64,000 nucleotides of DNA from Arthrobacter globiformis (GTDB taxonomy: Bacteria > Actinomycetota > Actinomycetes > Actinomycetales > Micrococcaceae). The position numbers and the translations under genes were made by a program. This document shows positions 7,900 to 16,139 of the stretch, in pieces; within the stretch, counting starts at the first letter, position 1; each line of letters starts with the position of its first letter. The notes beneath the pieces are model-generated. The model was given only the letters and a program-made list of their open reading frames with translations. It had not been told where the DNA came from and searched no databases. The stretch is from NCBI RefSeq assembly GCF_030818015.1, contig NZ_JAUSZX010000001.1:4650001-4714000 (forward strand), in the 5' to 3' direction.

Positions 7900-8883
7900 T
7901 CAGCTCCACCGCGCCTCTGCAGGGCGCAGGTCATGGGGACCGGCAGCAAGGTTGGTCGGCAGGGTGTCATTCGTTGTTGGGTAGGAGTTCTGGGCTCCGT
8001 GCCCTTGGACGGAGAAAGCTGCAACACGCACGGCCTGATTGCAGGCGGTCGGGAGGTCGGCTCCGTGGGCCACAGCAGCGGCCAGTGCGCCAACGAACGC
8101 ATCGCCTGCGCCAGTTGTGTCGGTGGCTTCTACTTCGGGCGCTTCGATTTGGATAACTCCTTGGTTTGTGGCCAGAGCCGCGCCTGCTGCTCCGAGCGTT
8201 ACGATGGCTGACTTGATCCCTGTTTTCACCAGTGCGGCTGCGAGTTTAGGGCCGTGCCCAGTTCCTTCAGCAGGCGTGAAGGGGAGAACACCAGTGTGTG
8301 CTGCTGCGAGGATTTGGGCGGCTTCGTGTTCGTTGACGACCAGGGGGTCCGATCGTTTGAGAACTGACATCGGCAGGCTCAGGACCGGGGCCAGGTTGAG
8401 GATCTGCCGCACGCCAAGTCTCTCCAGCGTGGCCGAGGCGAAGATGATGGTCTCTGTGGGTATTTCTCCCTGGATAACTGCCACAGTGCAGGTACCGAGC
8501 GCTTCATGGGCTGCCTTGATGTGATCAGGAGTCAGCCGGGCGTTTGCTCCCGGAACGACGATGATGTTGTTCTCGCCATCGGCATCAACTGCCACTATGG
8601 CGAGCCCGGTCGGTCCTGGCACTGTGACCACATGGTCGAGGTTCACTCCGGCCTCGCGGAGCAGCCGGGTAGCGGCGTCGGCGTGGGAGTCAGAACCGAT
8701 GGCCCCGATCATCATGGTTTCTGCTCCCTGTCGCGCTGCCGCGAGGGCTTGATTGCCGCCTTTGCCGCCGGGGGACAGTTGCCCGCCAGTACCGAGGATA
8801 GTTTCCCCCGGCCGCGGGTGGCGCTCAACGCCGACGGAGAGGTCAGCGTTGATAGATCCGATTACTCCCACATGTGGGCTCAT
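7900..8883 (-). CDS. rbsK: Ribokinase (PfkB family carbohydrate kinase)
   Basis: Encodes 327 residues from ATG 8883, preceded by GGAAGGACGAGA; a longer frame to 8955 is ignored because the family starts with the GSINAD strand. Phosphorylates ribose, or a related pentose, at O5 with ATP. Visible motifs: N-terminal GSINADLSV (9-17), substrate loop GGKGGNQA (39-46), and the anion hole/catalytic base GAGDAF (258-263, Asp 261). The C-terminus ends GHGAQNSYPT plus a short tail as in other ribokinases. It is the last gene of a minus-strand operon with an ABC transporter, and a nucleoside hydrolase that could supply ribose is encoded nearby (16140-17072). Confidence 0.88.
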   Translation of the reverse strand: MSPHVGVIGSINADLSVGVERHPRPGETILGTGGQLSPGGKGGNQALAAARQGAETMMIGAIGSDSHADAATRLLREAGVNLDHVVTVPGPTGLAIVAVDADGENNIIVVPGANARLTPDHIKAAHEALGTCTVAVIQGEIPTETIIFASATLERLGVRQILNLAPVLSLPMSVLKRSDPLVVNEHEAAQILAAAHTGVLPFTPAEGTGHGPKLAAALVKTGIKSAIVTLGAAGAALATNQGVIQIEAPEVEATDTTGAGDAFVGALAAAVAHGADLPTACNQAVRVAAFSVQGHGAQNSYPTTNDTLPTNLAAGPHDLRPAEARWS

Positions 8884-8924
8884 TCTCGTCCTTCCGGGAC
8901 TGGCTTGCTTGTTTACTGCTGGTT

Positions 8925-8958
8925 GGTGTGGTCCGCGGGATTTCCCGTGGACCACACC
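8925..8958 (-). terminator. Hairpin between GATase1-like and ribokinase genes
   Basis: Positions 8925-8940 and 8943-8958 are inverted repeats with one mismatch in 16. It lies 6 bases after the upstream stop, within an operon and without a T run, so an attenuator or mRNA-stabilising stem is more likely than a full stop. Confidence 0.5.
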
Positions 8959-8964
8959 AACGGA

Positions 8965-9717
8965 TCAGACTTTCTTGGTGACCCAGTCGATGATTCCGCC
9001 GAAAATCTCTTGGTAGCCGGGCCATTCTTCGCAGAACTGCTTGGGTGCCCAGTGCGGGGAGCAGTCAGAAGTGAAGACTGCGCTGCGGCCGTTGCCGGTT
9101 TCAGACAGGGCGATCAGGGGATCACCATTGATGGATGCCACGAGCTCAGCTCCGGGCTTGAGGACGGTTCGGTTGTATCCGAGAAGCAGGGGCCAATCCG
9201 TTCCTGCGCTGCCAATGGCTTTGTGTTCGGGCTGCTCGACCTGAGCTGTGAGTCCTGCGGGAAGTTCCCACCTGTCGTCCTCGGAAAGCATGTCCACCGG
9301 AAGGACCTCTGCGATGGCGGTATTCCGGAACGCAGCGCGAGCCTGGAACCCGGAGAACGAGAGATAGCCGCCGATCATGACTAACGCGCCGCCGTCCTTG
9401 GTCCATTGGGCGAGAGCCGCGAGCCGGTCCTGGCCGGGGATAAATTTTTCAAAGACGTCCGGGGCGAGCTGGATTGAGTTGGCACCGATGTCGGAAAGCA
9501 CCACAGCGTCATACGTGGCCAGTTCCTCGGCGGAGCCGGGAAAGGCCATGGGGACGACGTGGGCAGGCATATGCACGACCTCGTGCCCTTGTGCCTCAAG
9601 GGCATTTTTGAGAGGGCCCACGCCTTCGACGTATGAATGTACGGAGAATTCATCCACTCCCTTGACGTGCGTGGATATGGTCATCCAGCTCTCGCCGGCG
9701 ATAAGTACTCTTGCCAT
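8965..9717 (-). CDS. GATase1-like protein (STM3548-type)
   Basis: Encodes 250 residues. The opening ARVLIAGESWMTISTHVKG and later SYVEGVGPLKNALEAQGHEV, AVVLSDIGANS and LVMIGGYLSFSG match the class I glutamine-amidotransferase-like family named after Salmonella STM3548 (Pfam GATase1_like). The fold is flavodoxin-like. At the nucleophile-elbow position the sequence reads MIGGYLSF, with no Cys, so normal glutamine hydrolysis is unlikely. It sits 19 bases after the phosphotriesterase-family gene, upstream of ribokinase. The family often accompanies sugar catabolic genes and its biochemical role is unknown; a sugar-binding or hydrolase role is inferred from context. Confidence 0.75.
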   Translation of the reverse strand: MARVLIAGESWMTISTHVKGVDEFSVHSYVEGVGPLKNALEAQGHEVVHMPAHVVPMAFPGSAEELATYDAVVLSDIGANSIQLAPDVFEKFIPGQDRLAALAQWTKDGGALVMIGGYLSFSGFQARAAFRNTAIAEVLPVDMLSEDDRWELPAGLTAQVEQPEHKAIGSAGTDWPLLLGYNRTVLKPGAELVASINGDPLIALSETGNGRSAVFTSDCSPHWAPKQFCEEWPGYQEIFGGIIDWVTKKV

Positions 9718-9736
9718 TGGTGTTACCTGTTTCTAA

Positions 9737-10762
9737 CTAGTTGGTTGAGTTTATGAAGAGACTGGCGGGGTTCGAAGTGAGCATTGCATCGACTTCTTCT
9801 GGGCTGACCCCGCGCTCGTACAGCCGCGCCGGGAAGGCAAACGGGACATAGTTGAAGCCGTTCCCGCCGTGTTTGGTGAGCATGGACTTGAGGAAGAGGT
9901 CGTGGCTGAGCAGGATCTGTTGTCCGAAACCTTTCCGAACGAGCAGGGCAATGGCGTCAGCACTTTCCCCCGGTCCGGGACTTTCCCCTTCAGATGGAAA
10001 ACTGAAAGGCATACCGATCATGTCGAAGCCGAGCATGACACCTCGGTCTGCCATGGACAGCTGATATGCCGCATCATTGTGAGACGGGTCCAGGTGGCAA
10101 AGGACCACCGCGTGCGGGCTGACCCCGCATTCGTCGATGACAACGTCCAGGATCCGGGAGCCCATCCTTTCCCAGGCCGGCGTGTGGATGAATAGTGGTA
10201 CACGTAGTTCCTTCTGCCCCAGAGCGGCCGCCCGCAGCGCCTGTAGTTCCGCTGGCGAGAAAGCCGGCGATACACCTATTTCCCCGATAACCCCTGGCCG
10301 TGCCCCTGGTCGGGAAAAGTCAGCCAACAAAGAGTTGATGAGGGTCTCGACGTCCGCCGCACGGGTGGAGTCGTCCTGGAATTTTTCCAGGTACCAGCCC
10401 GAGCCCATGATGATGTTGACGCCGGATTGCTTGGAAAGGTGTCCTAAGGCTTCAGGGTTGCGTCCGAGGTCGGGAGGGGTGAGGTCAATGACGCTCCCGC
10501 CTCCCAGATGGCGGAATGCCGTCAGGTCCTCGACCATGGCCTGCAGGTCATCGAGCCGGCAATTGTCGGCGCTGTTGTACGGGTGTTCCCTCAGCAACCA
10601 GGCCAGATCGGCAGAGACGGGGGCGTCCAGAAGATCACGGATGCGCTGGTCGGTGGCCGGGCTGTACGCGGTACTAAGGTCGTTGACTAGGTGCTCGTGA
10701 GGGAGAACTATCCCCAGGTCGCTGATGCTGACAGATCCCGTAACGGTCTGGACTGTGGTCAT
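9737..10762 (-). CDS. Phosphotriesterase-family metal-dependent hydrolase (probable sugar lactonase)
   Basis: Encodes 341 residues of the amidohydrolase-superfamily PTE/Php group. Metal ligands are visible in order: HEH at 22-24, the bridging position in GEIG (Glu161, where classic PTE has a carboxylated Lys), His193 (FIHT), His223 (LCHLDPS) and Asp288 (LSHD). A bridging Glu is typical of the sugar-lactonase and Php-like branches rather than organophosphate hydrolases. The start overlaps the permease stop (ATGA). With ribokinase and an ABC importer in the operon, hydrolysis of an aldonolactone or similar sugar ester in the cytoplasm is likely. The substrate is not evident from sequence. Confidence 0.8.
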   Translation of the reverse strand: MTTVQTVTGSVSISDLGIVLPHEHLVNDLSTAYSPATDQRIRDLLDAPVSADLAWLLREHPYNSADNCRLDDLQAMVEDLTAFRHLGGGSVIDLTPPDLGRNPEALGHLSKQSGVNIIMGSGWYLEKFQDDSTRAADVETLINSLLADFSRPGARPGVIGEIGVSPAFSPAELQALRAAALGQKELRVPLFIHTPAWERMGSRILDVVIDECGVSPHAVVLCHLDPSHNDAAYQLSMADRGVMLGFDMIGMPFSFPSEGESPGPGESADAIALLVRKGFGQQILLSHDLFLKSMLTKHGGNGFNYVPFAFPARLYERGVSPEEVDAMLTSNPASLFINSTN

Positions 10763-11778
10763 TTCTGTAGGAGCTTCGCGACCAGGTCAGAGAGCTGCTT
10801 GCCGCGCAGATTGATCCAGATAGCGATCAGCAGCACCAGGCCGGTGATGATCGGTGTCAGGAACGGACTCATGCCGACCAGAGTCAGACCGTTCGCAATG
10901 ACGCCTGTCAGGATGGCCCCGATCAGCGTGCCGGTGATCGTTCCTCGGCCGCCGAAGAGGTCGGTACCACCGATGACGACAGCGGCGATGACGGTCAGTT
11001 CAAGACCCGTTGCAGAGTTCGCGGAACCGGAACCAAGGCGCGCTGCGATGAGGACACCAGCGACGCCGGCAGCCAGGCCGGAGAACGCCATGGCCCACAT
11101 CTTGACGGCGCGGGTGTTGACGCCGGCTCGCCGCACCGACTCCTCGGAGGAGCCGATCCCTGTTGTGTACTGACCAAATCGCATGGAGTGCATCATTACC
11201 AGCCCGATGAGGAACACAACGATCGCGATCCAGGCCATGAACGTAATCCCGAGGAACTCACCGTTTCCTACTGTCCGGAAAATCGTGTAGTCCGGAATCG
11301 GTATGGAGAATCCGCCTGTTCCCAACAGGGCCAGGCCCCTGATCATGGACAAGGTCGCAAGCGTGACGATGAAGGAGGGAATTTTCTGGTAGGAGCTCAG
11401 GAGTCCGTTGACCAGTCCCCAGCCGAGGCCCATGAGGGCGCCGATCACCATCACGGCAGCGGAATTGAGCCCTGTTTGAACCAGCTGGGCGCAGGTCGCG
11501 GCTACGAACGCGGCAATTGCACCGACTGACAGGTCGATTTGTCCTCCGGTGATGACGAAGGTCATGGCGACGCCAATGATCAGCACGGGAGCGATTTGTG
11601 TGGCCATGTTCGCGACGTTGACGAAGGACAGGAATGCCGGGCTGGCTATGGAAAAAGCCACGATCAGGACCAGGGTGACACCTGCCATCAGCAGCGTTGA
11701 CTTGTTGGCCCGCTCGAAGAATGAAGGGGGCAGAATTTTCACCGATGGAGCACCGGTAGGAGCAGTTTGCAGCATCAT
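10759..11778 (-). CDS. Ribose-type ABC transporter permease
   Basis: Encodes 339 residues of the RbsC/BPD_transp_2 family with about eight to ten membrane segments. Family marks include ITGGQIDLSVGAIAAF and the C-terminal VIGGTDLFGGRGTITGTLIG cytoplasmic coupling region. The ATP-binding gene upstream overlaps it by four bases and the PTE-family gene downstream overlaps by four bases, which makes these three translationally coupled. It forms the membrane channel for the binding protein encoded at 12536-13555. A ribose-like monosaccharide or a nucleoside substrate is inferred from the neighbouring ribokinase and the nearby nucleoside hydrolase. Confidence 0.9.
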   Translation of the reverse strand: MMLQTAPTGAPSVKILPPSFFERANKSTLLMAGVTLVLIVAFSIASPAFLSFVNVANMATQIAPVLIIGVAMTFVITGGQIDLSVGAIAAFVAATCAQLVQTGLNSAAVMVIGALMGLGWGLVNGLLSSYQKIPSFIVTLATLSMIRGLALLGTGGFSIPIPDYTIFRTVGNGEFLGITFMAWIAIVVFLIGLVMMHSMRFGQYTTGIGSSEESVRRAGVNTRAVKMWAMAFSGLAAGVAGVLIAARLGSGSANSATGLELTVIAAVVIGGTDLFGGRGTITGTLIGAILTGVIANGLTLVGMSPFLTPIITGLVLLIAIWINLRGKQLSDLVAKLLQK

Positions 11779-12530
11779 GATGCCTCCGGATACTGGTGGT
11801 CTGAACGGGTGATCATGGCCACGAGCCGTTCAATGTTGAGTTCTGAGATGGGTTTGTCGTCCACGCTCTCGCCTTCGTACATGGCGGTCACACGGTCACA
11901 GACACGGAAGATGTCCTGAAGCCGGTGGGTGATGAGGATGACCCCTACACCTTCAGCAGCGACCTTCTTGATCAAGCGGAGCACTGATTCGACTTCGGCG
12001 ACGGCCAAGGCTGCGGTCGGTTCGTCCAGGATCAGCACGTCGGGTTTGAACGACACGGCGCGGGCGATGGCGACAGACTGGCGCTGGCCGCCCGAAAGGG
12101 TGCCGATTTCCTGATAGGTGGATTTCACGCGCACATGCAGGTCATCCAGGACTGCGGCGGCACGGGCATGCATGGCGCTCCGGTCCAGGAACCTGGCCTT
12201 GCGCGGTTCCCTTCCTAGAAAAAGGTTGCTTGCGACGTCCAGGGTGTTGCACAGGGCAAGGTCCTGGTAGACGATGCCGATGTTCTCGTTGCGGGCGTCG
12301 CTGGGGTTGGAGAACCGGACGGACTTGCCCCTGATCAGGATTTCGCCCTCGTCGTGCTGCTCCGCCCCTGCCAGGACCTTCATCAGCGTGGACTTGCCGG
12401 CACCGTTGTCACCGACAAGGCCTACAACTTCGCCGCGATGAAGCGTGAAATCTACTCCTCGGAGGGACTGCACGGGACCGTAGGATTTCTTGATCCCGCG
12501 GAGCTCCACAAGCATTTCGTTGGTATTCAT
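11775..12530 (-). CDS. Sugar ABC transporter ATP-binding protein, single domain
   Basis: Encodes 251 residues with one complete ABC domain: Walker A GDNGAGKST, Q-loop region YQDLALCNTLD, signature LSGGQRQSVAIARA, Walker B VLILDEPTAAL, and His switch ILITHRL. RbsA-type ATPases usually have two fused domains (about 500 residues); this one is the short FrcA-like form, presumably a homodimer. The second importer in this window (25452-27038) has the long form. The gene lies between the binding-protein gene (five-base gap) and the permease (four-base overlap). Confidence 0.9.
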   Translation of the reverse strand: MNTNEMLVELRGIKKSYGPVQSLRGVDFTLHRGEVVGLVGDNGAGKSTLMKVLAGAEQHDEGEILIRGKSVRFSNPSDARNENIGIVYQDLALCNTLDVASNLFLGREPRKARFLDRSAMHARAAAVLDDLHVRVKSTYQEIGTLSGGQRQSVAIARAVSFKPDVLILDEPTAALAVAEVESVLRLIKKVAAEGVGVILITHRLQDIFRVCDRVTAMYEGESVDDKPISELNIERLVAMITRSDHQYPEAS

Positions 12531-12535
12531 AATTG

Positions 12536-13555
12536 CTACTTCTTCAGGTAGTAGGCGAAACTGTCGACGTTCTCCGGGGTGACGATCTGCGTCGGAACCG
12601 GGATGTTCTTCTCCACTGTTTGGCCGCAGCTGGCCTTAATGGCCGCGCCCATGGACTCGTAGCCAAACTTGAAGGTGTTCTGCTGCACAACACCCTTCAC
12701 GAAGCCGGCCTTCAGTCCGTCCATCGCGGACTCGGACAGGTCCCAGCCCACTACGTTGATCCGCGACTGCGCTTTCTGGTTGTTAACGCCGGCGACAAGG
12801 CCTATAAGAGCCGGTTCGCCTGTGGCATAGACATATTTCAGGTCAGGGCTTGAGGTCAGCAGGTTCTCGGCCGCTGACTGCGCGGACTCCTGGACGTTCT
12901 TGCCGTCCACAACGGTGCCTTCTGTCATGCCCTTGGCCTTGATGGCATCAACGAACCCCTTCTGCCGTTCCAGTTGGATCGTGGAGTTCAGCGCGCCGAC
13001 GATGCCTACCTTGCCGGTGTTGTTGGCCAGCTTGGCCAGGAAGTCACCCATTTGCCGGCCGGATTCGGCGTTGGAGGTGCCGACCTGGGTGGATACAGCC
13101 GGGTCGGCAACGATGGCATCCACGGCAACGACCTTCACACCGGCCTTGGCTGCCCGCTGGACGGCGGGCTTGATGCCCTCAGTGTCGATGGCAGCGACGA
13201 TGATGGCCTGGACCTTTTTCGCTACGAGGTTGTCTACAGCACTGCTCTGCTGGATAGCGTCGTCGTTGGCGCTGACGACCTGAAGGTCCACACCCGCCTG
13301 GTCGGCGACGGTCTTGGCGCCGGTGCTGACCTGGTTGAAGAACAGTGCCTGCAGGTTCGGCGTTACCAGTCCGATTTGCAGCTTTCCTCCACCGGGGGCG
13401 GGGCAGGCCGAGGGCACGTTCTCGGGACCGGGGATTTCCGCGGAGGCAGCAAGGTTGTTCCCGGCCGGGGCTGAGGACGTCGGCCGGGCCTCGCAGGCCG
13501 CAACTCCGGTCATAACAACGGCTGCGGCAAGCACAGCACCGATTTTCTTGTACAT
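12536..13555 (-). CDS. Sugar ABC transporter substrate-binding lipoprotein (RbsB-type)
   Basis: Encodes 339 residues. MYKKIGAVLAAAVVMTGVAAC is a lipoprotein signal with Cys at 21 in the VAAC lipobox. The mature part is a periplasmic-binding-protein type 1 fold: LQIGLVTPNLQALFFNQVS, VDNLVAKKVQAIIVAAIDTEG, VVAVDAIVADPAVSTQVGT and VYATGEPALIGLVAG. First gene of the minus-strand operon, so the 394-base region up to the LacI gene holds its promoter; the GTAATCGATTAC palindrome (13705-13716) lies 150 bases upstream. The ligand is probably a pentose, ribose-like sugar or nucleoside, inferred from the operon. Confidence 0.9.
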   Translation of the reverse strand: MYKKIGAVLAAAVVMTGVAACEARPTSSAPAGNNLAASAEIPGPENVPSACPAPGGGKLQIGLVTPNLQALFFNQVSTGAKTVADQAGVDLQVVSANDDAIQQSSAVDNLVAKKVQAIIVAAIDTEGIKPAVQRAAKAGVKVVAVDAIVADPAVSTQVGTSNAESGRQMGDFLAKLANNTGKVGIVGALNSTIQLERQKGFVDAIKAKGMTEGTVVDGKNVQESAQSAAENLLTSSPDLKYVYATGEPALIGLVAGVNNQKAQSRINVVGWDLSESAMDGLKAGFVKGVVQQNTFKFGYESMGAAIKASCGQTVEKNIPVPTQIVTPENVDSFAYYLKK

Positions 13556-13949
13556 GAACTTCTCCTATGTGGATAGGGGGCCCTGGGCGTATGCGAGGGC
13601 TGGAAGAGTAAAGCCGCACATCTCCGTCCCCCCTCGGGGTCGGTGTGCCTGAAACATGTGCCGGATAGTCGGCGTCCGGGCCTCCAGACCAGTGAACCGG
13701 GTTTGTAATCGATTACTTTATGGTCGTGGAAAAGACGTTACGGTCGTCACTGAGGACTGTCAATAGCTCCGGGAAATATTAACCAACAACGCCTGTCTAG
13801 GGTGTCGAGAACGCCGGAAACCCGGGGATTTTGCGATGTCGCAAGCCTTAAAGGAAAGGCGAACTTTCCATCCTCCTGTCGGCGTGAAATGATGAATACG
13901 ATTACAATCAAGTCCGGAGTTTGAGGCTGAGGCTGATGGAGGGGAACCC
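13556..13949. promoter_or_regulatory. Divergent promoter region between binding protein and LacI gene
   Basis: A 394-base gene-free region. It contains the operator at 13705-13716 and a weaker half-match at 13894-13905 (GAATACGATTAC, 9 of 12) just before the LacI start, consistent with repression of the transporter operon and autoregulation. An A/T-richer patch at 13700-13790 probably contains the promoters. Confidence 0.55.
13705..13716. promoter_or_regulatory. LacI-type operator GTAATCGATTAC
   Basis: A perfect 12-bp palindrome with the central CG usual for LacI-family operators. It sits upstream of the transporter operon and the adjacent LacI gene. The same core occurs at 17098-17113 beside the second LacI gene. 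Confidence 0.75.
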
Positions 13950-14978
13950 TTGTCGAAGGTGACGATCAAGACCGTGGCCGAGCATGCCGGCGTCTCCACG
14001 GCGACCGTTTCCCGCGCCCTGAGCGGAACGGGGATTGTCTCGCCTGAGCTGCGCCGCGCGGTGACGACTGCGGCGGAAAAGCTGGGCTACTCAGGCAACA
14101 CCGTGGCCAGCGCGCTGCGCAGCTCGCGTACCAACGCCGTGGGAATGGTGATTCCTGAAATCGCCAACCCGTTCATGACTGATTTGGTGCAGGAAGTCGA
14201 AGAAGTCCTCCACTTGAACGGTATCCAGCTGCTGCTGTGCAACTCCCGCCAAGATCCGTCGCGGGAGCGGGATGCGCTCACCTCCCTGATCGCCAGGAGA
14301 GTCGACGGACTGATCGTCTGCCCCGTGGACGCGACCTCCAGCTTTGCAGCTGTGCAGGCAGCCTCCCGTTCCGTCCCTGTCGTACAGGTTGACCAGCGCA
14401 TCGACGGGCTCGACGCTGATTGGGTCGGGATCAACGATGAAACAGCCATGCGGCTGATCGTGGACCATTTGTCCTCCCTGGGCGTGTCCTCAGCAGCCTT
14501 CATCGGTTCCAAGGAAAACGACTCCTCCTCACGCATCCGCTTGGACTCCTTCCTCGCGTATGCCACATCTGCCGGCATCGAGGTCGCCAAGGAGCACATC
14601 TTCCTGGGTAGGTACAGCGTCGTCTGCGGACGGGAATCATTGAAGCAGCTCATCGACTCCGGCCCGCTTCCCGATGCCTTGGTTTGCGCCGCTGACGTCA
14701 TTGCCGTCGGTGCGCTCCAGGCCTGCCACTCGGAGAAGATCTCGGTCCCGAAGGACCTGATCATCACTGGTTTTGATGACATCGAATTCGCCAACCTCTG
14801 CACGCCCCGCCTCACCACCGTCCGCCAACCACTCAAAGCAATCGCAAAGCACGCGGTAGACATCCTCCGGGCATCACAGACCGAACAGGACCACGCCTCC
14901 GTGCAGCTGGCCTTGTCCCCCACCCTCGTAGTGCGTGAGAGCAGCAAAGCAGCAGATATTGAAGGAGACACAGCATGA
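13950..14978 (+). CDS. LacI-family transcriptional regulator
   Basis: Encodes 342 residues from TTG 13950, with GGAGGGG upstream. The helix-turn-helix VTIKTVAEHAGVSTATVSRA (4-23) and hinge YSGNTVASALRSSRT are canonical, followed by a sugar-binding effector domain (GMVIPEIANPFM, VDGLIVCPVD, LIITGFDDIEFA). Divergent from the ribose-type transporter operon and overlapping the M20 hydrolase start by four bases. Likely represses both via GTAATCGATTAC and responds to a sugar or nucleoside. Its recognition helix (STATVSRAL) closely resembles that of the second LacI regulator at 17211 (SIATASRAL), in line with a shared operator core. Confidence 0.9.
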   Translation: MSKVTIKTVAEHAGVSTATVSRALSGTGIVSPELRRAVTTAAEKLGYSGNTVASALRSSRTNAVGMVIPEIANPFMTDLVQEVEEVLHLNGIQLLLCNSRQDPSRERDALTSLIARRVDGLIVCPVDATSSFAAVQAASRSVPVVQVDQRIDGLDADWVGINDETAMRLIVDHLSSLGVSSAAFIGSKENDSSSRIRLDSFLAYATSAGIEVAKEHIFLGRYSVVCGRESLKQLIDSGPLPDALVCAADVIAVGALQACHSEKISVPKDLIITGFDDIEFANLCTPRLTTVRQPLKAIAKHAVDILRASQTEQDHASVQLALSPTLVVRESSKAADIEGDTA

Positions 14979-16084
14979 ACCAAAAAGCCCTCATCGATCT
15001 GCTCCATGAACTCGTCGCCATTGATACGACGTCCGGCCGGACGGAGGCGCAACGGCACCTGCAGGCACACGTGGCGACCACGCTTCTCGAACAGGACAGC
15101 CGCTTCACCGTTTCCACCTCTCCTGCCGCCAGCTTCCCATGGACGCTCGTGCGAACCGAGGCGACCGGTCCCTACCTCCTTTTCGCCTGTCACGTTGACA
15201 CCGTCCCCGTTGGAAACGAGAACGTCTGGGACCACCCTCCCTTCTCCCCCATCACCAGGGACGGAGTCATCTACGGACGCGGCACTGTCGATATGAAGGG
15301 CGGCCTCGTGGCCGCCGCCAGCGCTCTCCTGCAGGCAGCCAGCCACGGAAAACCCGTGGCCCTGCTGATGACGAGCGACGAGGAAATCGGGTCCCTCGGC
15401 GCCCCCGACGCATCAGCGTCCCTCACAGATCTGGACATCGGAGCAGTAATCATCCCCGAGGCCACGGAAAACAAGATCATCACCGGCCACCGGGGTGCCC
15501 TGTGGTTAGAAGCCAAGTCATCAGGACGAGCCGCCCACGGCAGCACTCCAGAGCGCGGCGAAAACGCTGCCCTGAAACTCACCTCAGTCCTCGAACGGGC
15601 GCGGACACAACTGCCGCTTCTAGCGGACGAACGACTGGGAAGCGAAACCTGGAATCTTGGAATGATCAGCTCCGGAACAGCACCCAACATCGTCCCGGCC
15701 GAAGCCTCAGCCACAATCGACATGAGGACGGTCAACACCGGAGACCACCTGCTCGACTGGTGGCAGGACCAGACCGGACTCGCATCAGTAGACATTGTTC
15801 TTCGCCTTCCGGCTCTCCGCACGGATCCAGCGAACCCCTGGCTACAGGCGCTCCCCGCAGAAGTATCCGATAAACCGGCCCCATACTTCACTGACGGCTC
15901 CATCCTGTCCCAATCCCTACCCGACACTCCGATCGTGGTCTGGGGGCCAGGCGTCCCTTCCCAGATGCACGCCCTCAACGAACACCTTCCGATCCAATCC
16001 TTGGAAACCGCCACACAAAATTTCCGAGGGGCAGTTCAAACATGGCAGACGGAGCAGAAGGCATCCACGGAGGCTCGCTATTAA
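14975..16084 (+). CDS. M20 family metallohydrolase (ArgE/DapE/carboxypeptidase type)
   Basis: Encodes 369 residues. Zinc-site motifs are clear: ACHVDTVPV (first His/Asp), GRGTVDMKGG (bridging Asp), DEEIGS (catalytic and ligand Glu), and the late QMHALNE His. The middle holds the small dimerisation domain (HGSTPERGENA). Such enzymes cleave amide bonds of N-acyl, N-carbamoyl or dipeptide substrates in the cytoplasm. Translationally coupled to the LacI gene (ATGA overlap), which is unusual and suggests that its substrate belongs to the same pathway as the transporter. The specific substrate cannot be read from sequence. Confidence 0.85.
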   Translation: MNQKALIDLLHELVAIDTTSGRTEAQRHLQAHVATTLLEQDSRFTVSTSPAASFPWTLVRTEATGPYLLFACHVDTVPVGNENVWDHPPFSPITRDGVIYGRGTVDMKGGLVAAASALLQAASHGKPVALLMTSDEEIGSLGAPDASASLTDLDIGAVIIPEATENKIITGHRGALWLEAKSSGRAAHGSTPERGENAALKLTSVLERARTQLPLLADERLGSETWNLGMISSGTAPNIVPAEASATIDMRTVNTGDHLLDWWQDQTGLASVDIVLRLPALRTDPANPWLQALPAEVSDKPAPYFTDGSILSQSLPDTPIVVWGPGVPSQMHALNEHLPIQSLETATQNFRGAVQTWQTEQKASTEARY

Positions 16085-16139
16085 CCCGCAAGACTCAACG
16101 CCGCCGGCATCTCAGCTGCACCACAGCTGATCGATGCGG

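Noticed and set aside
9737..10762. Organophosphate-degrading phosphotriesterase
   Set aside because: The bridging residue is Glu, not carboxylated Lys, and the context is sugar catabolism; lactonase-like activity is more likely.
14087..15346. 419-codon minus-strand frame opposite the LacI and M20 genes
   Set aside because: Overlaps two genes with clear family motifs; no motif of its own.
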